From NCBI GenBank assembly GCA_963965975.1, contig OZ014412.1, positions 13,654,849 through 13,718,848 on the forward strand: a stretch of DNA of 64,000 bases, given 5' to 3'. Made by a program: the position numbers and the translations under genes. The notes under the pieces were generated by a model that was not told where the DNA came from, did no database searches, and saw nothing but the letters and a program-made list of their open reading frames with translations. The DNA comes from Xestospongia bergquistia (taxonomy: Eukaryota; Porifera; Demospongiae; Haplosclerida; Petrosiidae). Of the stretch, positions 1 through 13,912 are shown piece after piece (position 1 is the first letter of the stretch; every line of letters starts with the position of its first letter).

Positions 1-2750
1 TAAGTATTTTTGTCATAACAATAGCAATTGTTACTGACCATAAGGATTTAGTTTTATATAGACAAACTACAAAAATCATTGTCACATATATAAGTATGGA
101 GTTGTGAAAATTCCTTAATAAAGATGTAATTCTGCCTAATCCATTCTACAGGTATAAATGAGAGGTGTCTAGATTAAATTAGATAATGATTGACAAACAT
201 GTTTCCTTTAGCAAAAAGGATAGTAGTTGCTAATTTTTTAATAACTGCAATGATTTTGTAATAAGCTGGTTCTAGTTCTTTAGTCAAGAAAAAGTTAAAT
301 ATTGCAAATTTATCCTCAGATTCGTCAAGATTTTTGTAATGTATTGTGTGTATTCAATTAAATAACAGAGGGTTTAAATTAAAGATTTCTATGCATTAGA
401 ACTTAGTAATTGTACTACCAGAGGTAACACCTATATCCATTCAAGTCAATAGTATCACTGAAGTGGAGTCCTCTTCCAATTCACCACATCATTGAATAAT
501 ATTGAAAATTCTTTTATCCCTAGACAAAATATGAGCATAATTGGTATTTTGAATGCATAAAATCCAACATTAATGTACATACTTTAAATATACCAAGAAA
601 TTCTTTAGAAGAAGTAATGACTTTGATACTGCAAGCTGATTGTCAACTATAAGTATACATTGATAAATAAAAAAAGTTTTTAAAATACAACTCACCTGTT
701 TACTCATATTTCTTGTTCCATGTTATATTTTCTTTAAGTCACTATTATAAAAGTTCAAATGCAAAGCATGAGAAAACCACAATGGTCCCAGAACAAGGAT
801 AAGGGTATCATTATCCCCACATTCTATATTAAAACAATGGTATAATAGCAGTTATAAGACAATAACATACAAGAGCTGTAGCTTTAGTATGAGCAGTTGC
901 AATGACATCACATGTTGAAATAACACATGATCCATTGTAAGGCTAATAACTTACTAGCTTATTACTTGTGACAGTATTGTCTCCCATATCCAAATAGATA
1001 CAACATACACACTAACAATTGTATTGCTTCATGTAACATACCATAGTTCTTGATTGTAGATCAATAGCTCAAATTAGAAGTATGGCTCTACATTATAATG
1101 TACCCTTTGGTGTTTGTACAATAATAATTGTGAGATCTAGGATATAGATATATAATTATATGTGCCATTATTCTATAAACTTTGATAATAAAATTGTTAA
1201 CTAAATCAACAAGTGGCTTTAGTGCATATTATATTTGTCTTTAGTGTACCAAACCTCTCAGAGAAGAACATAGTTTGATGAAAGTCTAAAGTTTATTAAT
1301 ATTTATAATTAAGGTATAACAAATATAACAAACATTACCTGGTCTTTTTATCAACATTCTACAAAAGTCTTTGAAGCAAAGTCATAATAACCTAAACAAA
1401 ATAGTATACATTATTTTAGAGGTATATTTACCCAATAAAAATGCTTAACTTTTTGTTCCATGGCTGACAATTTATGATCTTCAATTGACATTGAGCAGAT
1501 AACAAGCTGTAAATTATCTCAAACAATCTCTAACACAAATTGTAAATAAGTGATGCCTATATAATGTTGTAACCATGACATCACTTAGTTAACATTAAAC
1601 TAAACTGTAGAACTCCTAACATAGCTTCCTTTAAAGAAATTTCAGCATTTTTATTAAAAAACGATGTAAGTAAGAGATTTCATCTCCATTTTCAGCTTCA
1701 TTCAATTCTTGCTCTACGTCAAGCATGGAATATGTTGTGTCAACAGAATCTGTTTGAAAAATGAAACTGTTGTTTCAGTGGATGTTATCATATCTTTTTC
1801 ACTAGTAGCTGTAAGATCGATATCTGCATCACTTCTACTTGCATAGTGACTTGATTTTACTGACATGTATGATGAATCTCTCGATAGGTGGACCATTTCT
1901 GATTCAATTGATTCTTCTATGAGTCAACCAGAGTCACCTGAATAGAAAGAATCGTCTGCCACTCCAATATAATTAATAAACTTTGCACTACAAGCCTAGC
2001 ACGTGGCATGTATATATTATTACATGTATATATAATTGTAGAAAATGTCGTATGTCATGGGAGAACAAAGAAGATTTAGACATGGTGCAATCAACAACAA
2101 GAATACGAAAAGGATTGCTGGTACGTTTTGTGAGACTAAGCCTTTATTATATGCACTGTAGTAATGCGTAAAATAACATCAAATTAATTCTGTGGTTGAC
2201 CTTCAGCAACTCATGGTGACGCAAAAAGCTTTGTAAATATTATTTATAGTTATGTTGTTTACCTGAATACCAGAAAATTTTTCTTTTTTATTTGAGGACA
2301 GTATGACTGCATTTCCTTCCACTGGGGACTGTTATAAATGGATAAGATGTCATTTAATAGTTTTAAAGAAGTTTATGTTGGAATATATAGAGAGGTGTTG
2401 GCTTCTTGATATAGTTCTAATGATATATCTGATCAGGTCAGATTTTTTGTAAAAAATAGCTTGCTGAATATAATTATGTACACACACACATGCATAGATA
2501 AAATGAATTTACACTTAAACTATGTCAAGATGAGTTAATTACTTATCCTATTAACAGCTGTTGTATAAACTGATGTTCAACCAATAAACCATAAGCATGT
2601 GAAATATTTTATTTACATAATAATTATACCCATTAAACACAAATAAATGTGTGCTACATGTGTAGATATATTATGTATAGGTAGAAAAAGAAAAAAATAC
2701 CAAGAAAGTTTTTAAAAAATTAGTCTAAGAAGAAGCTTGTTCTGTGTTAA
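1..2750. other. AT-rich DNA without recognisable genes
   Basis: I see no coding exon, RNA gene or clear repeat that I can support. All reading frames are short and interrupted and base composition is uniformly AT-rich. It could be intergenic sequence or a long intron. Confidence 0.5.
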
Positions 2751-2789
2751 AAAAGTTAAAAATGTGTTAACTACTATCATTATATTGAT

Positions 2790-3350
2790 ACTAGTGTTGT
2801 TTTAGTTAAAAAAGAAATTTTAGTTTATTTTAGTATTAGTGAAGGTTATAAAATACGTTTTAGTTTAGTTAAGTTTTAGTATGTAACCAGAAAAATAATT
2901 TTAGTTAGTTATTAGTTTAGTTATTCAATTTGACTATTTTTTATTTTAGTTTAGTTTTAGTAAGGAGTTGATGAAACAATATTAGTTAATATTAGTTTAA
3001 TAGTTTGATATAGTTTTCTATTTTAGTTAATATTGATTCACTTAATTTTGGAAAAAAAGGCAATCAAATAATGACAGGTCAAAGATACACATATTTTCTA
3101 TTTTTCTAAGAAGGACTTCATGTTCTAAGTTGTGGTTTGTCAGTCTATTAAGTTTAGTAGTAAAATAACATGATGTCAGCTGCAATTTTAGCATTATTTT
3201 GGTTTTAGACAGCTACAAAAATTGGTTTTAGTTTAGTTTTAGTTGTCTGGAAATGTTAATGTTTTAGTTGGTCATGATAAAAAATTTTTAGTTTAGTTTA
3301 CTAATTGTTTTAGGGTTTAGTAAAGTTTTATTTTTAGTTTACTAAAACAA
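2790..3350. repeat. Degenerate TTTAGTT-rich tract
   Basis: The plus strand is strongly enriched in variants of TTTAGTT and TTTTAGT, interrupted by ordinary AT-rich sequence. It reads as an expanded and decayed simple repeat rather than coding DNA. The strand asymmetry, T and G on one strand and A and C on the other, is conspicuous over about 550 bp. Confidence 0.6.
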
Positions 3351-3375
3351 CACTAATTGGTACTGTTATTTTCTT

Positions 3376-4281
3376 AGGTTAATGAAAATGCTACAGCTTC
3401 TTTGAACATTGACATGCTAAAGCTTATTAAGAGTGCTAAAACCAGCAGTGTTTCCATGACTAGTGCTGCTATCAACACATTAGGTTCACCACATGACACT
3501 GTCAATGCCAATAGCATACGATGCTCTTGAATCTGATACTTCCACTGCAGATGTGATTGATATTGATCTTCCACATTCATCAACAAATAATCCATCTACT
3601 AGTCTTTGCATTGATTCTCAAAGCATATATAGTTTCTGGTAATGAAGTAATGACTAATAGTACTTACTAAAGGACTATTCCATCTACAAATCTACCTGAG
3701 ACAGACTAAATTACCAACACTTCTCAATCCTACAATACTCCTTACTAATCAGCATCTGAGTCTGAATACATTCCTATTAGTACATCTCCAACTAGTCATA
3801 TTGAAGACATAATGGAATCAATGATTATTCTTCAGTCCTTGTTTCTGAACCACTTGATCACATTTTTTTGGAAGTTAAATTGAAGCATCAAATTATGCTA
3901 CTGCAAAGGTCAGTTTCTGTCCTGCCACAATATTTGTATCCATTTTGAAATATATTTCAGTTACCTGAATTTGTAAGTTTAATTGTAAACCAACCATTTC
4001 ACATAGCTATCACATTAGGATGAATCAGAAGTGTCTTGTTCTGTGTCATTTCAGGCTGTTGTAAGTAGTGATATTATTTTGTTCAAACTGTCATTATTTA
4101 CATAGGTGGTACAAGGGTCAACTGACCTGAATTATGTAAGCTGTTGTTTTCTAATATAACCTTTTATTGACTGTAATTGTACATTTTTAGGTATACAGAG
4201 TTTGGATTGTTCAAATGCAAAAACAGGTGGAAAGAATGAAAGAGCAATCTGTACAACTTTATAAACAAAATGGTAATTAAA
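3376..4281 (+). pseudogene. Possible decayed exons, Ser/Thr-rich
   Basis: After an acceptor-like TTTTCTTAG the plus strand reads a Ser/Thr/Asn-rich stretch of about 50 codons to about 3530, then a frame change continues with Asp/Ser-rich sequence to about 3640. A second exon-like block at about 4190-4281 has an acceptor (TTTTTAG), a Lys/Gln/Glu-rich heptad-like sequence and a donor (ATG then GTAATT). I do not recognise the protein. The pieces could be unrelated chance frames. I list them because low-complexity but codon-like sequence with splice signals is otherwise absent nearby. Confidence 0.2.
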
Positions 4282-6200
4282 GAGATAATAACATTTCCTA
4301 ATTCTTCCAAGTACCAAATCAGACAAAGACACTAAAATTAAAATCAAGCATTAGAATTTGTTAAAGTTGAATACACAAGTCACACTATCATATTATTTAA
4401 TTGTTTATTCATCCCTAATCATATCATATCCCTAGTTTGTTTATTTATCATTATAATATATTATAGTGATTACCGATGGTTGCATCTTGGGATTCTCAAA
4501 TACTTGAAGTATAGGTTGTGTGCTATCCCAGTCACAATCCAATCATACTTCTCCTTTTTTTTAGGTTGTACTATTATGTAATGAACTGTTTGTTTATGTT
4601 TGGTCCACTTAACATAATATATATTAATTGAGACAATATTGATGATACTCTACTTCAAACTTTAGTACAAATAAGTATAGACGAGTTAATTGATTACATT
4701 ATAAAATGATTGTCAAATTATCGCTCCTGTGTTGTATCACATGATTTTCATAGGACTGTCATATGATATCATATGCTATAGGATCAGTTTGATATTTTAA
4801 GTCTAGCATTTACTATTTGTCGTTTATGACCTTATATATTATACATGTGTAATATCTGAGATATATTATGTTGTGACTGTTACATGATAATCACTTGATA
4901 TCATGTGATCAATAAGTGGATGATAACATTTTACATTGGAATCTTTCTTAAAGAAGTACAAGTAATAATTGTTATTTGTCATTGTTAATGAAACCAGAGC
5001 TTTTTCCACCTAGTACATAACAGAATATCCTAAGATTGCTTTGGACGACATGGTTCATATTATACTATAATGATACGCCATTTCACATTCTTTTAATGTT
5101 GTAAGACTTTTGAGAGTAAAAGTATACCTAAAGAAATTAGCATCTGCTCTACATAGCAACAAATAATAGAATTATTCTTGCTAGTATTGGACACAATTGA
5201 TTGATATCCATAACCTCATAGCTTCTATTAACTCACAAGACATAGTATTAAATGTATTTACTTACAGTAACAATAGTATTTTCAAAATAGTCTTCGGAAT
5301 TTTATAATTATATATAGCTATAATTAGAACAACATCTATACTCCTAGTGACTATAGTATTGTCTTAAATATGTACAGTAAATGCAGACCTAGAATATGTA
5401 TGTAATTTGTCATCAATATATTGTATAACAAGAAGTTTCATGTGCTTGCAAATTTTCATATTATTTCAAAAGTTTCATGGAAATTTTATTCTTGTGGCTA
5501 TGTTAGTTGTAATCGTTTAAAATAGTGCTCTATCAATAATTCTAATGCACTTTACATATCAAATGAAAAGTTGCACTATCAAAAATTAACACTATCAGAT
5601 ACTATATTAGTAAAACATGCTTGAATATTGGTCTTTTTGGTTTATATCTTTTTTATTATATTCTACTACAATAAATAGACATCATACACCACTTAATGAT
5701 AAATTTAACATAATATTTATAATTCTATGTAAAAGGTCATGATGTCATTGATATGTGTATGGGGTGTTGTACAATATTGGGAGGTGGAACTAAAATATAT
5801 TCATATGTTATTGTAACTCAATATATCATTATTCTAATAATATTCATATATTGTGTAGAATTTGTGGGCGGAACTGATATAGTATTCATGCACTACTGCA
5901 ACTAACACATACAAGTATATTGGAATGTGACTGATGTTTATTGAAATGAAATTTTATTTGATGATTTGGAAAGATTGTCTTTCAAAAGCTCTAAATAAAC
6001 ATTGTAAGAATAATTTCATCTTAACTACTAAGCTTTTTATGACCAATTAATTGACCCAATCTATCATCTAACAAAGGTTGTACTGTCCATATTAGAATGG
6101 TCAATTGCTTTTACTGAAGCATGTGTGTAGTATTATAGTTGTTTGATTCATATCATTTGTTTGTTGATAGTCTGTTCATGTCTTTATATATGTATGTATT
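4282..6200. other. AT-rich DNA, nothing recognised
   Basis: I found no supported coding sequence, RNA or transposon remnant. Frames are short and base composition is uniform. Confidence 0.5.
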
Positions 6201-6202
6201 GT

Positions 6203-6226
6203 ACTCTCTCTCTGTCCCTCTCTCTA

Positions 6227-6280
<54 letters not shown>

Positions 6281-6290
6281 CCTCTCATTC
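6203..6290. repeat. CT microsatellite
   Basis: A run of CT dinucleotides with occasional GTCC and TTT interruptions at its edges and a pure core of roughly 40 bases. The Leu/Ser-rich open frame across it is a by-product of the repeat, not a gene. Confidence 0.9.
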
Positions 6291-9200
6291 TCTCATAGTT
6301 AAAGTCATTATCACTAGAGGACATTACTTAAGAGCTGAACCAACAGTATTATAAGTTGTGGGTGTGTTTTACAAACACAGCATCATACATTTTCCATATA
6401 AGGTAGAAATTTGTTTTATAATCATCACTATATACTAGAATATTATTAACATAATTAAGATCTCTCTCTAATATAATATTCAATGACAAACCATACTAGA
6501 ATGAATGAAAGACCTCTAACTACAATGTATAATAAATGGTTTTTTTGTTGTTTTAGTTGTTGCTTTTTCCAAGTATCAATCACAATAGGTTGGTATCATA
6601 CTTTATGTTGATATCCACAAAAATCTTACAGCTAGTACTGACAAGGAAGTAACACTTGATTACTCTAATGTTGAATCATTGACTATAATATTATCAACAG
6701 CAGTATGTACTTAGTTAAGCTGATGATTAACCAAATTCTTTAAAATTTGTTAGTCCATCTGTCCACTACTTTAATCTTTTGTTTGCCTACTTTATTTATG
6801 ACTATAGTCTATTTATTTTTGACCACTGAAGCCAAATTTGTGTATTTGTCCTTCTATTGATTATTAAATGTTATTAGTAGCTGTGGTAGAATTGTTAACA
6901 GTATTCATTACAATTACCTACATTGTTACCTAATGAATATTATTAAAAAATAATTAACAAGTCAAGTCATTAATTTTGATTATATATCTACATATTCATA
7001 AATATTATATTATTCTCTTCATCATCAATCCATTATAAGTGTTTTATCAACAGAAGTCACAATGTACTATTGATACTACTGATATTAAAAAAGGACTGGT
7101 TCCTTTAAGATACATACAGTTTACAAAGGTATTGTAATCCATTTATCTACTTCATCTATCTATGTCTCTTTTTATACTAATTGGTAGTATATGTCTATAT
7201 TTATAAACATCATTAATTCGTTTATCCATTTATTCGTCCATTTTATCTGCTGTTAATCCTTTGTAGCTATGGTAACTTGAATGTCTTTGAATTAGTAAGG
7301 ACATGAATTAAAATAATCTATTGTTATGATATCAAGACTATATAGCATTCATTATAGTTAGGTCAATGACATTTTTAGTGATAACTCTAAGTACTGGACT
7401 AATGTAGATACCTATAGAATTGTGTAATTGCATTTGTCAATAATCAAAAGACCTGTTTACATAGTACATTGTACAAGTACCTCAATACTGGCTTTATCAT
7501 AGTTAAAATAGATAGTTTGTTAACTTATGGTAGACTTGAGTATACAAGCTGGTTATCAAGTTTGTTAGCTCAGCATGTAGACTTGTAAACTAGGTGTAGA
7601 ATTAGACTTAATTACAATCCTTGTATACAAATGTTGTTAATACCAAATAAACAAACTGGTAAATGTATTTGTTTATTCAAATGTTTATTCCTGTCTGTGT
7701 CATAGGTTTCTTGTCAGCTCAAATTTGAATATTTGGCAGCAGTCGAATAGTTCTTGAACTCATCATAACTTCTTGCAATTTTTCTTATTTCGTTTCTTTT
7801 TATTTTTATTTTTGAAGTTCAACTTTTTGAAAAAAGTGTCATGTTATAATAAAATAAATTCTTAAAACAGCAAACTATTATTACAACAATAATGTGTTAT
7901 TGTAACCTTTACATGTCACAACAGTGTCATGTAAAAGCAAAACATGTAAACTGACAATTATAACCTGAAACTTTGTTTTATGTTCACTTGGAACAATGTG
8001 CTTTTATCTATAGCATTAAAATTCAGCATAACAAATTATTATTATAATAGTTAATACGTTCATATAAGCATGAGGTTAAAATAGCATTATCTCAATTTAA
8101 CATTATATGTTAACTCAGTAATGATTCTTTTGTTGAAATAGTTATGCGATTGAATCCTTCACTCAGATGAGCAATGACTTTTATTGATGAATGTTCATTA
8201 AAAATTGATGGTTGTTTAGTACAAATCTTTAAAAATGGATCAACTGGAAGGCACATATCAAACAATAATATTATTGAAGAGGAATCAACATTTTAAAAAT
8301 GAATAATATAAAATTAATGTAATAACTATAAATATTACCTTTCAAATAAAATGTTACATAAAGTTATCACCACATTACAAAAGTATAAAATAGTTATGAA
8401 TTAACATTACTTCGAACAGCAATGTACAGTTGTCAATCACCAATATATTTATAGATAGGAGAAGAAAATGCATATTTATTACAAAGTGAAGATAACATTA
8501 CAAGAAAATAAGAACAGGAATGAGAAATTTAATAAACATGTAAATAATTGTTACTACCTACTGATCTATACCTTTCAACTTCAAAAAAAACATTTTATTA
8601 CAAGAAGATCCTAAATTTTTTTAAAAATCAAGTAAATTATTGTCTAGCTATCCACAGTGAATAAATTGCTCCATAAATACCTATCAAATTTGGTTCAAAT
8701 GATGAGTAATCAAAAATAACATCTACCTAATGAAAATTACAATCAGTGTTAATCCAAGAAAGTATAAGTATTGACCTCTAACAATAATAGAATAAGTGAA
8801 ACTAGTTAAGTATCTTCACATTATTTCACTGAATGCAGCAACAAAAAGGTACATGTAAAAATTGCCTAGAGATAAATAAAACAAAATGTTGATTTTCCAA
8901 CAAAGAAAGAATATTCAGACATAATGGACCATCAGTTAAACAAACTGATCCTTCAGTTTTACCTGTATAAACAACATAATATATTTATATTAAAAATGCT
9001 TAGTTAAAAGTAAATTGAAGTGGACTGGTAAAGTTTGTTTGTATATATCAAACATTCAGTAAATAATTATATAACAAAGATTAGAGTGTACTATATACAA
9101 TAAAATGTACATTCAATAGTGTAAATATTGAACTGTTGTGATGTGTAATAAATAATATTTATATATATGTCCACCTTCCAAGACTTTTTATAAAAAGAAC

Positions 9201-9900
9201 TTTTCCTACAGTTACCAATACAGAAGATTTGGAGCATTCTTTCACAACATTTTAAAACAATTACCAATTTGTGGAAATCTGTTAAAATATAAATGCTTTG
9301 CTCATATTTGCATACACCAGCTAAAAAGCAATGATCCTACTGTACATAACAAGAAAAGTAATACTTATGTCATAATTGGAAGTGCTTGTGAGATCAAGAA
9401 TAGTATAATTAACTTACTGTGAACACAGCCAATATAGTCATTCACAAAACTGTTCTTGGTCTCATTTTTAGAGGTTATGTGTCCCTAATTCGGGTACATA
9501 GAGTTACTAACATTATAAGTAATTAATGGAAGTGAATCATTTAGTGGAATTTTGGTGTGAAAGATACATCAAAATCATGTGGTGGTCTATTTCTACGCTC
9601 TACCATATATAAAGTGCATATATAAATTATTGAAAAAGTCTAATATGAAAAAACTTTGTGCCATATAATTCCTAACTATCAATTTCGTTTCCACTAAGAG
9701 GACTCTTTATGACAAGACATGAATCACATTTGTGGTAAGTGTTACTTTAAAACTTGAAAATAGTGAATTTTATTGAGTGGGCTTGGGGTTTTAAGCTGTC
9801 TCTCACTGAGCCATCCAATTAGCAGTGGTAACAGTATCATGCAGTAGAAGAACAAACATAAAAGTCTTCTTCTTTAAATGTAAAGAAATCAAAACTTAAT
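6291..9900. other. AT-rich DNA, nothing recognised
   Basis: About 3.6 kb with no supported exon, transposon motif or tandem repeat. It may be intergenic or deep intronic. Confidence 0.45.
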
Positions 9901-9954
9901 TCATTAAACAAACATAACCAAACAACATATACTTACTTTCAAGTGAACATCTGT

Positions 9955-10680
9955 AAGCTGTTACAACCTACGTAATCCGAATGCATAGAACAAGTAAGGG
10001 AATTGAGTATTAAGATTCACCTCATTCAATATTTCTTGGTTTTGTAATGAAGTTTTAAGGCCTTCTAAAAGTGGTATATACTGATATCCAGCTGGTTTAT
10101 CACAAAAATGTCTCTCTATCACTACCTAGCTGAATATAAAGTAGTACCCTATATCTTTGTTTGAAGTTTTTGTAGTATGAAAAGATATAGTTGCATTACT
10201 CTATAACTTACCATAAAACCAAAATGTTCTTGACAAAACTTGTACTGTAGACTCTCAGTACCAAGTTTAGTAAAGTGATCAGTACAGTTAAAACATTCGG
10301 AAATATCAAGTATAAATACTTTCTCTCTAATCTTTCTTTCAAATTTGCCTTCATGTTTTCAAACAATAACCTAGCATTTCTTTGATCTGCCCAATAGCAT
10401 GATCTAGTGCTGCTTGATTAACAGAGTGTCATTCCTTTTGTGCCAAAAGAAGAGTGCAGTTGATCTTTGCAGCGTAAATTTTGGTCCATATCTCTACATA
10501 TGTTGTTCTCTTGTTGAAGGAAATAGTAATTGGCTTCATAACGTTCAATAGAACTCATATCTTGTACACCAATATATTCAGAATTAGTTCTTGCAAGGGA
10601 ATGAGTAAGATCTAGATCATGAGTGGGATGATTTCTAGACATATGACTGCTGATTGATAAAAACGTTTGAAACATTCAGT
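9955..10680 (-). pseudogene. Relic of an unnamed dispersed gene family
   Basis: Reading the minus strand, frames switch between several protein-like pieces. The first, near 10.65-10.4 kb, is an 85-codon open frame. A Cys-containing stretch at about 10.33-10.21 kb contains CQEHFGFM and ends at a GTAAGT donor. A further exon at about 10.14-9.96 kb contains GYQYIPLLEGLKTSLQN. These resemble, from memory, a repeated animal family with a ...LETxxxQxKYxxEHFG... block followed by YIPxLxxLxxxL. I recall that family from fish, cnidarian and sponge genomes without an agreed name. Frames change and stops intervene, so it is decayed. The family assignment is inference and would need a protein search. Confidence 0.35.
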
Positions 10681-10699
10681 TGCAATCATCCAAAGGACA

Positions 10700-11700
10700 G
10701 TTGAAGGAGAAATTTGGAGAGTAATGGGATTCAAAAGTGTGATGTAAAACACTTTAACTTGCCACAACAAAATGCACAAAAAAGTTCAACAGAACAAGGA
10801 TACATCACTCATTCACATGATCTACCTGACTCTGCCTCCTTGAGCATGCAGATTTAGAGAAAACAGCACCATTGAATGTTATTTTGTGGTAAATGAAAAA
10901 GTCGGTGAATGGTTAAGAGAGAGAAATTTTGATAATAATTTATGTCAGCAGGTTTTTATTGGTGAGAATTTCTTATATCCATATATATGCAAGTACTTCT
11001 TTGTGAAGTAATGAATAGGGAGGTTGAAGTGCAATTGTTCATTAATCAGATTGCTCGAAAGACTTTTTGTCCCTACATATGGAAAAAGAGTAAATGTTTA
11101 TAATGCTATCAAAATACAAATTGGAAGTAAATTCTTTTGTCATAGCACAGTGAGAACCTATCCATTATAGGATGAGAAACAAAGGAAGGAACAAGTCCTT
11201 CTGATATTCCTTTAAGCCCCATTGAATCTCCAATAAGTTTTAGCTGTAACGTAGTAATTGAATTTATGTGGTATTATCATTAATTATATATAGTTATGTC
11301 TGCATGATAAAGGGGGGGATATAAATATTCATTTTATTATTTTCAGTGTACATAATGTGAAATTGACTACATGTTTGCTATTATATTAGTGTCATAATAG
11401 TAATTCATCATTAGAGACAAGTAGAAAGGTATTATGATGTTAAAAGATTAATAATTATACTTTTGTTAAAATTTTATTCGACAGAGAGGATATCTACCTC
11501 TCTTTCAAATTCAATTAGTACTGTATATACTGCTAGACTAAATATTAGGAGTCCTGATGTAAAAAGTCAAAATTAAGACGAAAGCAACCTTTACAAGACG
11601 TTGGTTTGTACTAATGAATGCATTTTTTATGTAAAATCTTTTAAAGGTACCTAATCCATTTCCCGTACCTGTTTTCCATCAAAGAACTGAAACTAATTTT
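10700..11700. other. Mostly non-coding; one possible exon scrap
   Basis: On the plus strand at about 10860-11000 a short open stretch contains VGEWLRERNFDNNLCQQV, faintly like the first helices of a SAM or Death-fold domain, but it is too short to call. I see nothing else I can support here. Confidence 0.25.
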
Positions 11701-11705
11701 TCTAA

Positions 11706-13158
11706 CCCTTACAGGACCATTGTCACATAAATATTTGTGATGCTACTACAATATGTGTGAGACCAATGTCACAAATATGTGACCAGCAAGTTTGCATCCT
11801 GTGACCATCGTCACACATTCGCGACAACATAATAATTCGCTATTTTATATTACTTACCTTAGTTTGAACTGTGTATTTATCATTATTGTCGTCATTTTTA
11901 AAAATATTTTATTAATATTCATTAATATTAATTAATAATTATTAATTAATAAACGTGCATAGAGGAGAGGCTGCTTGTATCTATAGCAATCAGTAAACAA
12001 TATGGCATGCAGAATTACAACTGAGCAAATTCTGTAAATGTTGGATGAAGACCTAGATGTAGGACTAAACATGGAATGTGGAGAAGATGAAGAAACTGAC
12101 AGTGATGTAGATAATGTGTATTTGGAAGAGAAACACAATGAAACACTGAATTAGATAATAGTTTTGGTGAACATAGTGGATACAATAGTAGCAATAATGA
12201 AGCTGGTAATATTGAGAATGACACTGGCAATAGTTATGAGCAATCATGTATTAGAGGGTGTGGTGAACGTGGTACAATTAGAAGACCAACAGGACGTGGT
12301 ACTGTTAGAGGTCGTGGTATAGTTGATAGAAGTCATGGTATGGTTAGAGGAAGTGGCAGTGATCGACAAAGTAGTTCTGGTACTAGTAGAGGAGATGTAG
12401 ATCCTAGAGGAAGATGTAGTGCAACTGGTGGGCATGGTTACGAGTACGTGGTAAAAGACAATCCACAACACAAGATATGAATTTTGATTTGACAGTAATT
12501 TCTTCAGGTTAAGATTTTATTTCCTAACAAAATGTATATTATGATTACAGACGATGCAGAATCAAGTAACGATAGCAATACCTTACAAGATGAAACTTGT
12601 AGCAGCACTGTGAATTGATCACCACTAACTTCCCTTTCTTTCATTCTGTGTTCTCCAGAAACAGATTTTTTCAAATATATGGCATGTTGCATGTTAGAGA
12701 AGTAGACAGTAGCACAAAAAAGGGAAAATCATTCTATGGTAAAGAAACAGAGCTAGGTAGAAAGAATTTACAATACAATACTAGAGTTGTTCTAACGACC
12801 TTCATCATAAGGGTCATGATCTATACGTAGACAGATTTTATAGTGGTTCTCAGCTTGCTATGGAGTTGGACACTATTGGAGTTACAGTAACAGGTAGCTT
12901 ATCTATAATCTTACCAAATATACTATTTGATTCAATTAGGTACAATAGAAAAGGACTTCCACTGGCAGTGAAATCAAAGGCCAAGAAAGCAAGGAGTACA
13001 GTAGAAGCGTATCATTCAGGCTAAATTTTGTGCCTGTCCTGGACTGACAAACGCAAAGTACTAATGCTGCCTACAAAACATAAAGCAGGAATGATGCAAG
13101 TTCAGTCCCAATAAGTTGTAAGTATTATATACAATTGTTATATATTATATATAATTGC

Positions 13159-13199
<41 letters not shown>

Positions 13200-13745
13200 T
13201 ATTTTATTATTGTTTTGTATACTTACTAGGCGTACTTCTAAATTTCAGGAAATTCCAATAGTGGTAGTTGACTATAACAATCACATACTGGGTGTAAATA
13301 AACTGGGTCAGTTGGTGTCTTACTATAGTTTCCTGCATAAATCACTGAAGTGGTGTGTAAGCTATATTTTTGGATGTTGGAAGTTGTTGTAGTAAATTCA
13401 TATATCATTTACAAGGAACACATCACACAACATCACTTACAACCATTATCTTACCTTGCATATAGAAGAAATTAATTGAAGCACTGTCTGAAGACCAAAG
13501 AGAAACATGTATAGATATTTACACACACCGATCCATTCAACAGCAGTAACGTCTGCAAGATTCTAAACATTTCATGAGAAAGGTACCCAAAAGAAGAGAT
13601 TGTGTAATATGTAGCGACAGAAAATCAGGTTCAAGACAGTTAACACTGTATGTTTGTATAACGTGTACTAACAATCCACCACTCTGTCCTACTCCTTGTT
13701 TTGAGACTTATCATACACAAAAAAGATTATAATTACCCAATTGCT
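11706..13745 (+). pseudogene. Decayed piggyBac-type transposon 1
   Basis: A plus-strand relic of a piggyBac (DDD) transposase. Pieces occur in the canonical order: an acidic N-terminus (about 12003-12150); a Gly/Arg-rich block rich in RGRG and RG repeats (about 12245-12450); a segment with IYGMLHV (about 12680); YVDRFYSGSQLAMELD (about 12825-12880), which carries the second catalytic Asp; an NRKGLP-like segment; the GVNKLGQLVSYYSF block (about 13290-13330), a degraded form of the MGGVDxxD motif; and a C-terminal Cys cluster with CVICSDRKSGSRQ and CITCTNNPPLC (about 13600-13700). Stops and frame changes separate the pieces. The left end is plausibly at 11706, where CCCTTACAGG follows CTAA, a one-base variant of the TTAA target, with GTCACA repeats just inside. 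No intact transposase remains. Confidence 0.75.
13161..13197. repeat. TTA/TAT trinucleotide microsatellite
   Basis: A pure (TTA)n run inside the piggyBac 1 relic, between the transposase blocks with IYGMLHV/DRFYSG and GVNKLGQ. The poly-Tyr frame across it is spurious. Confidence 0.9.
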
Positions 13746-13912
13746 TATAGTTTACTCATTTATAACTTACAGTATTCAATATTCATTTATACAATGTGTA
13801 ATAACACAAGTATTATATTGTTCTATTGTGTAGATAACAAACCACAACTTATTGTCCTTATCTGTCACTTAGGTCACTATATAATAATAAAATAATAAAA
13901 AATGATAATAAT

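Noticed and set aside
6139..6354. 71-codon Ser/Leu-rich open frame
   Set aside because: It spans the CT microsatellite and its composition is explained by the repeat.
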